Assembly: GCA_028718805.1 (NCBI GenBank)
Contig: JAQUKY010000003.1
Span: 1-64,000 of the forward strand
DNA length: 64,000 nt
Source: Candidatus Nanoarchaeia archaeon
GTDB lineage: Archaea > Nanobdellota > Nanobdellia > Pacearchaeales > GW2011-AR1
Direction of reading: 5' to 3'
How positions within the stretch are numbered: position 1 is the first letter of the stretch; every line of letters starts with the position of its first letter. Of the stretch, positions 1 through 8,891 are shown one piece after another. The notes beneath the pieces were generated by a model, which made no database searches, was not told the DNA's origin, and was given only the letters and a program-made list of their open reading frames with translations. The translations under genes and the position numbers were made by a program.

Positions 1-87
1 GAGAGACCTCATGAGAGTCTTAGAATGTTAACTCCTTTAGTAGTTTACTTTCAGTATAGAAGACATAAAAAGCATTATGATTTATGA
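1..87 (+). CDS. C-terminal fragment of an IS transposase / integrase core (rve) protein, truncated by the window edge
   Basis: Frame 1 reads ERPHESLRMLTPLVVYFQYRRHKKHYDL*; RPHESLxxLTP is typical of the C-terminus of rve-type transposases. Confidence 0.6.
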   Translation, partial: ERPHESLRMLTPLVVYFQYRRHKKHYDL

Positions 88-168
88 TTGTGTAGGGCTA
101 GGTGAAATATGTCTTGGTCCTGCACAATTTCGCAATCGACGAAGAAGTTTAAGAAGTCTGCCCGAAGC

Positions 169-816
169 CTATTTGATAGAAGAACCTGCTTCAGGATATA
201 GCCTGTTTTCTATAGGTATCTTTGTTTTTTCATATACAAAGCATGAAAATTCATAGAATTGCCCTATTATATTATACCATTTTGGGCTTGTTGGGCAAGC
301 CACAATCTCATATTCCGGAAGTATGTTTTTTGCATAATCAACAGCCCTTTTCATATGAGCCTTGTTTGTAACTACCACCACTTTTTTAGGATGGATGAGA
401 TCTATAAGGGATTTAGATTTTCTGAAATTATCCTTAGTGTCTTTTGCATCTGACTCTACCCTGATTAGCCTTTTTTCTATCCCTAATTCACATAGATAAT
501 CTCCTATCTGCTCTGCCTCTGTTTTTTTCATGTATCTCCCAAGAAAACCTCCCCTTCCCCCCGTAGGAATTATAAAGGTATTTTTATTATATTCAACAGC
601 TTTTCTCGCCCTCTGTTTGTTTAGATAACCAACTATCCCAGCGCCAAGAACTAATATCACTTCATCATAAATTCCCTTTTCTTCACCCATAAATAGAACA
701 TAATTTACTGGTTTATAAATAATATATGCTCTATAAATCAATAATAAAACTCTATCACTAATGTAAAAATACGAATAATCTGGAGCAACTGAAATCAAGC
801 TTAAGCTTCTCAACAT
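169..816 (-). CDS. YdcF/SanA-like (DUF218) protein
   Basis: VILVLGAGIVG...FIIPTGGRGG...TKDNFRKSKSLI...VVVVTNKAHMKRA pattern of DUF218. Confidence 0.75.
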   Translation of the reverse strand: MLRSLSLISVAPDYSYFYISDRVLLLIYRAYIIYKPVNYVLFMGEEKGIYDEVILVLGAGIVGYLNKQRARKAVEYNKNTFIIPTGGRGGFLGRYMKKTEAEQIGDYLCELGIEKRLIRVESDAKDTKDNFRKSKSLIDLIHPKKVVVVTNKAHMKRAVDYAKNILPEYEIVACPTSPKWYNIIGQFYEFSCFVYEKTKIPIENRLYPEAGSSIK

Positions 817-959
817 TCTATTATTGGTTTTTTTTTATGTTACTGGTTCGTTTTTCTATAATTCATGAAACGATTTTTTAGTTTTGTACATTACAGAAAA
901 TTTAAAGATTAAACCAAAAATTTATAAACTATAGCATCTATAGTTACTATAGATATAAA

Positions 960-1169
960 ATGGATAATATAACAACAATACAATTAAGCAAGGAAACAAA
1001 GGATAAAATATCTTCTTTTGGAGTGAAAGGAGAAAGTTATGATGAAATTCTTAAAAGAATATACTCTTTAGCTGTTAAAGAGCAACTTAGAGATTTTTTA
1101 ATGTCTTCAGAAGGATTTATTTCAATTGATGAGGCAATAGAAAAGCATAATAAAAAATGGCAAAAGTAG
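960..1169 (+). CDS. VapB/RHH-like antitoxin (putative)
   Basis: Small protein TTIQLSKETKDKISSFGVKGESYDEILKRI, overlapping a RelE-like ORF. Confidence 0.65.
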   Translation: MDNITTIQLSKETKDKISSFGVKGESYDEILKRIYSLAVKEQLRDFLMSSEGFISIDEAIEKHNKKWQK

Positions 1170-1501
1170 AGATTCTTGAAGATCTTTACGAAAAAATTGA
1201 AAAAAAATTTGGTGGAAATGCAGATAAAGTTTTTGCCTTGATAAAATCTCTTGAAGAAAATCCAAATAAAGAAAAAGAATTAGGGAATGTTGCTGGAATT
1301 GTTATCAAAGAGATAAGATATGAAGGTTTTAGATTTTATTTTATTACAGATGGATATAAACTAAAAATAATGGATGAATCAAAGTTAGTTGATTTGTTAA
1401 TAAAGTTTGTAAGGATGTCTGATAAAAAGCATCAGCAGAAAACTATTGATGAGATTAAAAGCATACTATCTAAGTTTGGGCCGGGGGATTTAATTAAATG
1501 A
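1157..1501 (+). CDS. RelE/ParE-superfamily-like toxin (putative)
   Basis: KEIRYEGFRFYFITDGYKLK strand pattern of RelE-like folds; 13-nt overlap with upstream antitoxin-like ORF. Confidence 0.6.
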   Translation: MAKVEILEDLYEKIEKKFGGNADKVFALIKSLEENPNKEKELGNVAGIVIKEIRYEGFRFYFITDGYKLKIMDESKLVDLLIKFVRMSDKKHQQKTIDEIKSILSKFGPGDLIK

Positions 1502-1623
1502 AATTTTCAAAAGGGCAAGAAGAATTAATGATTGAAGGTTGTAAAGAAATGGCCGGAGAAAGTTTAAGGATTTGTAAAGAATGGGAACATCTAGATTTAG
1601 AAATAGATTGGGAATGGGAATAA
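1498..1623 (+). CDS. 41-aa small protein, third gene of the TA-like operon
   Basis: ATGA overlap with the toxin stop; reads MKFSKGQEELMIEGCKEMAGESLRICKEWEHLDLEIDWEWE*; not in supplied ORF track. Confidence 0.55.
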   Translation: MKFSKGQEELMIEGCKEMAGESLRICKEWEHLDLEIDWEWE

Positions 1624-1678
1624 TGAGACAAAAACCTCTTCTGATAACTTTTATAAATCCCCTAGTGCTTATTAAGTC

Positions 1679-3385
1679 ATGAAAATCCTAAGCTTACACT
1701 GTGACTTCATTAAGTTCAAACCACTAAAAAAGGCATTAAAAGAGCCAGAAGAGCTTACTAAAGAGCAGGAAAAAGAGAGATTAATAAAAGAGCCCTTGGT
1801 CATTTTTACAGCTGTTGAAAAAGGAGATAATCTGGAAACTGTTAAGCCTTTGATTGAAAACATAGAAGATATTGCAAAGCAGGTTAATGCTAAAAAGATA
1901 GTTCTATATCCTTATGCTCATTTATCTTCAAACCTGTCTTCCCCAGACACTGCAATGTCAGTATTAAAAGAAGCTGAAAAGCAATTAAGCAAAAAATTAA
2001 GCGTGGTAAGAGCACCTTTTGGATATTATAAGGAATTTGAATTAAAATGCAAAGGCCATCCTCTTGCTGAGTTGTCCAGAGAGATAAAGAGTGATGTAGT
2101 GGTTGGAGAAAAGATAAAACAAGATGAGAAAAATTATGACTATAAGCAACTTTTAAGGGAAATATCAAAATCAAAATTAGACCGGGAAAAATTAAAAGAA
2201 AATGACCATAGAATTATTGGGCAGCAGATGGACTTATTTTCATTTTCAGAAATGGCTCCAGGCATGGTTTTCTGGCATAATAATGGGTTAATAGTTTATA
2301 ATGAATTAGTAAAATTAATGAGGGATAAATTAAGAAAAGCAGATTACCAGGAAATTAAAACTCCGGAAATCCTAGATAAAAGGTTATGGCAGATTTCTGG
2401 CCATTGGGAAAAATACAAAGAAAATATATTTTTAACAAAATATGAAAATAGAGAATTTGCAGTTAAGCCTATGAATTGCCCAGGAGGAATGCTTGTTTAC
2501 AAAAATTCCCCTAAATCTTATAAAGATCTGCCATTAAGAGTAGGAGAATTGGGAACAGTTCATCGACAGGAACTTTCAGGAGTTTTAGGAGGGCTATTTA
2601 GAGTAATTCAGTTCACTCAGGATGATGCTCATATATTCTGCACTGAAAAGCAACTAGAACAAGAAATAATAAATATAATTGAGTTCACAAATAGCATTTA
2701 CAAATTGTTTGGGTTTGAATATCATATTGAATTATCAACACGCCCAGCAAAAAGGATTGGAAGCGATGAAATATGGGACAAGGCAGAAAAAGCACTGGAA
2801 GGTGTTTTAAAAAAGAAAAAAATAAAATATAAAATTAACAAAGGGGATGGAGCTTTTTATGGCCCTAAGATAGATTTCCATATAAAAGATTCTTTAGGAA
2901 GAACCTGGCAATTGACAACAATTCAGGTTGATTTTGCGATGCCAGAGAGGTTTGACCTTAATTACAAAGATGAAAAAAATAATCTGCAAAGGCCAATTAT
3001 GATTCACAGGGCAATTTATGGAAGCTTGGAAAGATTTATTGGTATACTTCTTGAGCATACAAGTGGAAGGCTGCCTTTGTGGCTTGCCCCAATTCAGTGT
3101 AGGGTAATTAATTTTACAGACAAAAATAACAAAACATGTGAAAAATTATGCGAAGAATTAAAAGAGCTTGGCTTTAGGGTTGATATTGATTTGAAGTCAG
3201 AACCAATTGGTGGAAAAATAAAGCAGGGAGAGATGGAGAAAATCCCCTATTTAATCGTTATTGGAGAAAAAGAAGAAAAATCAAAATCAGTTGCAGTGAG
3301 GTATAAAGGCAAAGTAACAACAATAAAGAAAGATGTTTTTATAAAACAGATTCAGAAAGAAATTGCAGAAAAGAAATCACAGTAA
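1679..3385 (+). CDS. thrS: Threonyl-tRNA synthetase with archaeal N-terminal editing domain
   Basis: MKILSLHCDFIKFKPLKKALKEPE N-terminus; class II core KPMNCPGGMLVYKNSPKSYKDLPLRVGELGTVHRQE. Confidence 0.95.
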   Translation: MKILSLHCDFIKFKPLKKALKEPEELTKEQEKERLIKEPLVIFTAVEKGDNLETVKPLIENIEDIAKQVNAKKIVLYPYAHLSSNLSSPDTAMSVLKEAEKQLSKKLSVVRAPFGYYKEFELKCKGHPLAELSREIKSDVVVGEKIKQDEKNYDYKQLLREISKSKLDREKLKENDHRIIGQQMDLFSFSEMAPGMVFWHNNGLIVYNELVKLMRDKLRKADYQEIKTPEILDKRLWQISGHWEKYKENIFLTKYENREFAVKPMNCPGGMLVYKNSPKSYKDLPLRVGELGTVHRQELSGVLGGLFRVIQFTQDDAHIFCTEKQLEQEIINIIEFTNSIYKLFGFEYHIELSTRPAKRIGSDEIWDKAEKALEGVLKKKKIKYKINKGDGAFYGPKIDFHIKDSLGRTWQLTTIQVDFAMPERFDLNYKDEKNNLQRPIMIHRAIYGSLERFIGILLEHTSGRLPLWLAPIQCRVINFTDKNNKTCEKLCEELKELGFRVDIDLKSEPIGGKIKQGEMEKIPYLIVIGEKEEKSKSVAVRYKGKVTTIKKDVFIKQIQKEIAEKKSQ

Positions 3386-3399
3386 TTCTTAAATAACTA

Positions 3400-3535
3400 A
3401 CCCTTATTTACTCATCTGCAAAGCTTAACTCGTTTATAAGATTAATTAAAAACGAAATCAATAATGATAAAAAACTAGAACGCTATTGCTGTTCACATCA
3501 AGCGTTTAAGTTTAAACATTACCAATAAAAGTTAA
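3400..3535 (+). repeat. Dispersed intergenic palindromic repeat (copy upstream of the 3562 CDS)
   Basis: ctcatctgcaaagcttaactcgtttataagatta ... aacgctattgctgttcacatcaagcgtttaagtttaaacattaccaataaaag. Confidence 0.7.
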
Positions 3536-3561
3536 ATGCAAACAAAGATAAAAAGCACAAA

Positions 3562-4056
3562 ATGGATTTCATATCAACCTACAAAACAATAAAAGAATCA
3601 GAAATATTTAAGAGTTTTATTGAATACAATAAGGAGGCAGAGCTTGTTGCAGGATTTTTCATTCTTGATCTATTGGAAAATAACAATCAAAGGAGCCTTG
3701 ATTATAAACTACAGCAGAAAATTTTTACTTTTTCTTTAGATGAAGCTGGTGAAATAACCATGAGAGAGGATGAATTAATAGAATCAGACAAGCCATTAGA
3801 AAAAATCTCTTCTGATATTAAAATTGATTTAGATGAGATTCCTGAAATTGCAGAAAAACAAGCAGGAATAAACAATATAAAAAATAAGTTCCAAAAGATA
3901 ATTGCTGTTTTGCAATTGCATGAAGGAAAACAGGTCTGGAATTTAACATGCATGCTTGATAGTTTTGTGATTCTTAACATAATTATTGATTCAGAAACAG
4001 GAGATACACTCAAATTTGACAAAAGGTCTGTGATGGATTTCGTCAAAAAGAAATAA
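3562..4056 (+). CDS. Hypothetical protein
   Basis: 164-aa ORF with biased composition; no family recognised. Confidence 0.75.
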   Translation: MDFISTYKTIKESEIFKSFIEYNKEAELVAGFFILDLLENNNQRSLDYKLQQKIFTFSLDEAGEITMREDELIESDKPLEKISSDIKIDLDEIPEIAEKQAGINNIKNKFQKIIAVLQLHEGKQVWNLTCMLDSFVILNIIIDSETGDTLKFDKRSVMDFVKKK

Positions 4057-4229
4057 AAATTATATTACTAATCTCCTGTTTAAACCTGCACAAAACAATA
4101 AAAATTTTAATCTGCTTATTCACATCTTAAAACAGTTTAAGCAATTACTAAAATAGTTGAACAGGTTGTCTTTGATTAATAAATTTAAAGAACCAACAAA
4201 TTTATTAATCCTATTTCTGTTGCTATATC

Positions 4230-5159
4230 ATGGGAAAGAAGGGGAAAATTAACAGAGAAGAGCGTGAAAAAGAAATGCTTAGAGATCATGCAATGTTTCT
4301 TAGTTATAGGGAAATATCAAAATTTGCCCCAAGATTTGATCCTAAGATGATTAGTCACTTTTTTGACCAGTATAAGGTTTTTTCTATTGCAGATAATTAC
4401 CGCGGTAAATCAGAAAATTTTGAAAAATATTTTTTAGAAAAAATTAAACCCGGAGATTTTTTAACTGAAGAAGGAAAGAAGATGATTTTAAGCAAAAGCT
4501 TATATGAAAAAAAAGATTTAGGAAAAACTGTAGGAGACTTATTTAATGGATTTTTCCCTTCAGTACAAGAAAGAATTCAAATTAAAAAACTTAGACAAAG
4601 CGGTGCAAAAGGATTTTTAAAAAGTTATATCCCCTTTACAAAAGAAAGGCAATTATTAAGGGGAAGATATCTGGACAGAACAACCTCTGCTTTTAGAGAT
4701 TTACATAAATTAATGCAAGGCGATTATGCTAAAAGAATGCCAGAATTAGCTAAGGCAGTTACAGATGTTTATGATGCTGGATTTTTTGATGTTGCTGCAA
4801 AGATATTATATGAAGGGAAATTATTAAACCCTTGGAAATATGGGATGCTCCAAAGACAAATTCACAAAAGAGCAGAAGCAGGAGTTAAATATACAACAAG
4901 AACCCTTGAATCTTATGTTATGCCGCAAAAAGTAGCAGCGATTGTTTTAGGAATTATAGGCATAGGTTCTCTTGTTATAAACAATAGCATAACCGGGAAT
5001 GTTGTGGGTGTAAGCAATCCAAATATCTTTGGATTATTAGGAGGAGTTTTATTGTTAGTTTCAGCAGGATTATTATTTTTTAAAAAAAAGAAACAAATCA
5101 GATATAAAATCAAGAGAAAAAAGAATATAAAAAAGAAAAAAAGAAAATCTAAACTGTAA
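4230..5159 (+). CDS. Hypothetical membrane protein with C-terminal TM hairpin containing SITGNVVG
   Basis: 309-aa ORF; two hydrophobic segments flank NNSITGNVVGVSNPN; Lys-rich tail. Confidence 0.8.
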   Translation: MGKKGKINREEREKEMLRDHAMFLSYREISKFAPRFDPKMISHFFDQYKVFSIADNYRGKSENFEKYFLEKIKPGDFLTEEGKKMILSKSLYEKKDLGKTVGDLFNGFFPSVQERIQIKKLRQSGAKGFLKSYIPFTKERQLLRGRYLDRTTSAFRDLHKLMQGDYAKRMPELAKAVTDVYDAGFFDVAAKILYEGKLLNPWKYGMLQRQIHKRAEAGVKYTTRTLESYVMPQKVAAIVLGIIGIGSLVINNSITGNVVGVSNPNIFGLLGGVLLLVSAGLLFFKKKKQIRYKIKRKKNIKKKKRKSKL

Positions 5160-5260
5160 TTCTCAAAACTAAATAAAGCTGAATTGAGAAGCTAAATCTT
5201 AATCTGCTGTGGATTTCAGCTTGCTGAACCTACTCTCTAACATATTAAATAAAAAGAAAT

Positions 5261-5280
5261 CCACATCATTTATGATGTGG
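5261..5280. repeat. Perfect hairpin CCACATCA-TTTA-TGATGTGG
   Basis: 8-bp perfect stem, TTTA loop. Confidence 0.7.
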
Positions 5281-5361
5281 TGCTGATAATCGCTAATGCT
5301 GTGATTTAAACGCTTTTGGGCAATTGAGGGCAAAGCGGATAAGAGTAAAGATATAAGGAAG

Positions 5362-5391
5362 CCCACGCATTTATGCGTGGGAGGATGTCAC
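5362..5391. repeat. Perfect hairpin CCCACGCA-TTTA-TGCGTGGG followed by AGGATGTCAC; IS200/IS605-end-like
   Basis: 8-bp stem, TTTA loop, 3' context AGGATGTCAC. Confidence 0.5.
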
Positions 5392-5443
5392 ATTATCAAA
5401 AAGAAATAAGAGAATTTAAAAATAAAGGAATAATTATCTTTCT

Positions 5444-6043
5444 ATGAAATCTAAAGAAGATATTGCCAAGAAAATAGAAAAGGAAATCTTAGAAGTATCT
5501 ATAGAAATAACAAAAAAAGGAGAAGGAGCATTGTTTGTCATAGGAAATAACATAAGATATACCCGTTTATTGAAACAGAAATTTAGAACATTTAATGTAT
5601 TAGACAAGGGAGCAAGGAAAGTTCTTGTTGGAATAGCAACAATTGATGGCGCAGTTATAATTGACAAAAAAGGAAATGTTAAGGATTATGGTGCTATGAT
5701 AAAAAATGTAAAAGCATTTAAAGGATATGGAACAAGGCATTCTGCTGCGATATCTGCATCAAAGGATGACAATACTTCTATTTTATGTTCTGAAGAAGAG
5801 AAAAAGGTCAAGATTTTCAAAAATGGAAGATATATAATGCAGGTAGATGCATTGGAAAAAGGCATAGAGGATAAAACCTCTGGAATTGCAACTATGTTAG
5901 AGACAATTGGGGCAGGATTTATAGGGACAATAGGCGTTGTTACTTTGGCTCCTACTTTGGGAATTGCTCTGGTACCAGGAGTTATTATATTTGGCGGCAG
6001 TTATTATGCAATAAAACGGCTTTTAAGCTTCTCTAAAAAATAA
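5444..6043 (+). CDS. Diadenylate cyclase (DisA_N/DAC domain) with C-terminal TM region
   Basis: DAC motifs IDGAVIIDKKGNVKDYGAMI and GYGTRHSAAISASKDDN; hydrophobic C-terminus. Confidence 0.85.
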   Translation: MKSKEDIAKKIEKEILEVSIEITKKGEGALFVIGNNIRYTRLLKQKFRTFNVLDKGARKVLVGIATIDGAVIIDKKGNVKDYGAMIKNVKAFKGYGTRHSAAISASKDDNTSILCSEEEKKVKIFKNGRYIMQVDALEKGIEDKTSGIATMLETIGAGFIGTIGVVTLAPTLGIALVPGVIIFGGSYYAIKRLLSFSKK

Positions 6044-6097
6044 AAAAATCTAGGAAGTTTTAAAAACAAATCTTTCTTAGTAATTGATATATAAAAT

Positions 6098-6195
6098 AGG
6101 TAAAATTATCAATAATAGATAAGGACGAGTTAAGCGAGGGCAATCAAGCTTAATCTGCTCAAAAATACCTTAAAATCGTTTAATCAATTATAGAT
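6098..6195 (+). repeat. Dispersed intergenic palindromic repeat
   Basis: aagcgagggcaatcaagcttaatctgctcaaaaataccttaaaatcgtttaatcaattatag just before the 6206 ATG. Confidence 0.6.
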
Positions 6196-6205
6196 AAAAA
6201 ACAAA

Positions 6206-7792
6206 ATGGCAGAAGAAGAGAGTGAAGAGGAAAAAAAGGCAAGGGAAAAGAACATATCCCAAATAGACAAGATTATAGCAACAATTAGCCCTGATAAATA
6301 TTATGATGGAACAAGAGGGCAGATTAATCTGTTTAAAAAATTAATTAAAAAAAATGGTTTCTGGCAGGCAGTCCAGGAAGCAAAACCAAACCCTGCTGCC
6401 CAGCATCAATTAGTTTATAACTCATCTGTTCAAACCCTGGAACCTGTTTATTTCTGGATTTTAGATTTTATGAATGGATTATTTAGTAATTCAGTAGAAA
6501 AAATAGTTGATAATTTTGCATCTTCTCCAGGAAGCGGGCATTTTGCAGAACTAAACAGTAAAATGAACCAACTTCAGCAACAGGCAATGGCAGTTTTAGG
6601 ACAGGTAAATGGGATTCTAAAAGGAGTGATAAATGTTATTTATGATTTAAAAGAATGGCAGATTACTTTAAGCCATTATGACGCTGCAAATTCAAAAGAT
6701 AAAAATGTTAAAGAAGCAGCAATATTAGCCCTAAAACAGCGTTGGATGGATAAAGTTGACATTCAAAGAGGGCAAGGCAGCATTAATGTTATGGCTTCAG
6801 GAAACCTGCAATTTGTAACTTTAAGGGATGCTTTTATGGTTGTTGATTCTGCAGAAGCAGTAGAAAAATTAGATTTAAATGACAGGGTTAAGAGAGTATT
6901 AAAGCCAAGAGTCCAGGAGTTTTATGAATGGAAAAAAAGAAGCGAAGCAGAATTAAGAAAAAGATTTGAAATTGAAAAAACTTATCTAAGAAGCCAGGTT
7001 GATTCATTAAAATTATATTCAAGATGGGCAAAACCTTATCTTAAAGCAGCCCAGCAATTATCTATGAATGACAGATTGTCTGTCAGGCCGGAATTAGTTA
7101 ACATATTCAACACTGTTTTCCTGCAATTAACTTTAATGGGGAAAATTCCAGTAAAAGTTGAAGAGGAAGTGTATAATAAAAACTTGCCATTTGAATTTAA
7201 AAGAATGAAATTAAGAAAATATAATTCAGTTGTTTTTATTGATTTTAATTTCAGAGGCATACCCAACAGATTGCCCCAGGGAGGGCATTATGTTTTCGGT
7301 GGAAGAGCAGAGGTTACTTTTAAGGCATATTCTTTGAATGATGAAGAGCTTAACCTATTAAAGATTAAATTAGAAGAAAGTGATTTAAATGACTCTTTAA
7401 AACTTGTTGAAGGAATGACAGACCAGTCTCTAAAGCAAATACAAATGGATATAGACGAGTTTTTAGAGGACAAGGAAAAGGAGAAAAGAGAAAAAGAAGA
7501 AAGTGATGATATCAATCCATTTTCAGCGCTTTTTAGTTTTTTTAAGTCAGATAAAAAAGAAGATAAAAAAGAAGCAAAGAAATCTGACCAGATTAAGCCG
7601 GACAGTTATGCAGAAAGATATGTCAGGAATTTTGCAGAAGCAGATGCAATAAATAAATGTTATAATGTTTTTGATGTCTATAAGAAAGCTCATGACATGG
7701 CTTCGCTTCCTTACATGGCAGATACTGAAATACAGGTTCCCCGAACAGGTGCAGAAGAATTGTTTGGATTTGACAAAAGAGATTACGGATAA
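6206..7792 (+). CDS. Hypothetical protein, helical/coiled-coil rich
   Basis: 528-aa ORF; charged helical segments; no family recognised. Confidence 0.8.
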   Translation: MAEEESEEEKKAREKNISQIDKIIATISPDKYYDGTRGQINLFKKLIKKNGFWQAVQEAKPNPAAQHQLVYNSSVQTLEPVYFWILDFMNGLFSNSVEKIVDNFASSPGSGHFAELNSKMNQLQQQAMAVLGQVNGILKGVINVIYDLKEWQITLSHYDAANSKDKNVKEAAILALKQRWMDKVDIQRGQGSINVMASGNLQFVTLRDAFMVVDSAEAVEKLDLNDRVKRVLKPRVQEFYEWKKRSEAELRKRFEIEKTYLRSQVDSLKLYSRWAKPYLKAAQQLSMNDRLSVRPELVNIFNTVFLQLTLMGKIPVKVEEEVYNKNLPFEFKRMKLRKYNSVVFIDFNFRGIPNRLPQGGHYVFGGRAEVTFKAYSLNDEELNLLKIKLEESDLNDSLKLVEGMTDQSLKQIQMDIDEFLEDKEKEKREKEESDDINPFSALFSFFKSDKKEDKKEAKKSDQIKPDSYAERYVRNFAEADAINKCYNVFDVYKKAHDMASLPYMADTEIQVPRTGAEELFGFDKRDYG

Positions 7793-7901
7793 ATGTTTTA
7801 TAACACTTAATCCCTTATAAACCCAAACAATTAAATAATTATAATTCTTGCTTAATAAAGGGAAAGAAAATACATATAAGAAATCATAGGTGTTGTATAT
7901 T

Positions 7902-8513
7902 ATGGCAGATGATGATTTTAATGAAAATTCAGATTCATCAGGAGAATCTGAGTCAGAAACCCGAAATCCGGAGAATATTGATATTAATATAGATGAAACC
8001 CCAATAGAGGAAGGAGTAACAGAAGAAACTGAAGAAGGGGGCGAGGAATCAGGGGATTTTGGAGGTTCAGATTTTGTCCCGTCTTCAAGATTTAGTTCAA
8101 GAGCAGTAAATTCTTTTTTAGAGCAGGAATCAATACAGCCTGTTACAAGTTTAGAGAGTGATATATTAAATTCTTCATCACATTCTGCAGAAAGGAGAAC
8201 AATAGACCAGGAGCAAACGCAGGGCAGGTCAGAAGTTCAAAATGCTCCTCAATATTCTCCATCAACAGCAGGCTATGGAAGAAAAAGTTATTATGAACTG
8301 CCAGAAGATGACACTTACCCCGAAACAATCAGGCCAATGCAGGCAAGATCTGAAATAAGTGCAAGCCTTCCTTTTGATGATTTGCCAAAGGCAAGACTAT
8401 TAAATCCTAATGATTCAATTGGCTGGAGAAATCAGGATACAGGATACCCTAGGGAAGACTACAAACATAAATTTGAACCAGAAACAAAAAAGAAGAGAAG
8501 AGATGTTTGGTAA
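7902..8513 (+). CDS. Acidic low-complexity hypothetical protein
   Basis: MADDDFNENSDSSGESESE...; Asp/Glu/Ser-rich. Confidence 0.7.
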   Translation: MADDDFNENSDSSGESESETRNPENIDINIDETPIEEGVTEETEEGGEESGDFGGSDFVPSSRFSSRAVNSFLEQESIQPVTSLESDILNSSSHSAERRTIDQEQTQGRSEVQNAPQYSPSTAGYGRKSYYELPEDDTYPETIRPMQARSEISASLPFDDLPKARLLNPNDSIGWRNQDTGYPREDYKHKFEPETKKKRRDVW

Positions 8514-8531
8514 TTAAATCGTCTATTTAAA

Positions 8532-8615
8532 TTGATAATAAATAAAAACGAAATAAGCTATGTATGAGGAGCTTAATTTCCTCACAAACATATTAAATCG
8601 TTTATCAGATTACCA
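8532..8615 (+). repeat. Dispersed intergenic palindromic repeat, copy 1 of 3 in this spacer
   Basis: attgataataaataaaaacgaaataagctatg ... aaatcgtttatcagattaccaaga. Confidence 0.7.
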
Positions 8616-8679
8616 AGACGTTAATCAATAATTATATAAACCAAAAACTGTTTACTTAAGAAGAAAAAAGAGGAAAAGT

Positions 8680-8770
8680 CAGTAATAAATAAAACGAACT
8701 AAGTTATGTAAACTAAGCTTAATCTCTTATCTGCAAAGCTTAAATTCGTTTATCGCATTACCAATAAAAG
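8680..8770 (+). repeat. Dispersed intergenic palindromic repeat, copy 2
   Basis: cagtaataaataaaacgaactaagttatg ... ctgcaaagcttaaattcgtttatcgcattaccaataaaag; ends are approximate inverted repeats. Confidence 0.75.
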
Positions 8771-8783
8771 TTAAATACAACAA

Positions 8784-8860
8784 AAGAAAAAACGAAATCA
8801 GTAATGAGAAAAACTCTTTAACGCTATGAGAACAGAAATCAAAGCGTAATAAAGTAATTA
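8784..8860 (+). repeat. Dispersed intergenic palindromic repeat, AACGCT subtype
   Basis: acgaaatcagtaatgagaaaaactctttaacgctatgagaacagaaatcaaagcgtaataaagtaattaat. Confidence 0.55.
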
Positions 8861-8891
8861 ATATATAAATAATAATAACACAAACAAAAAA

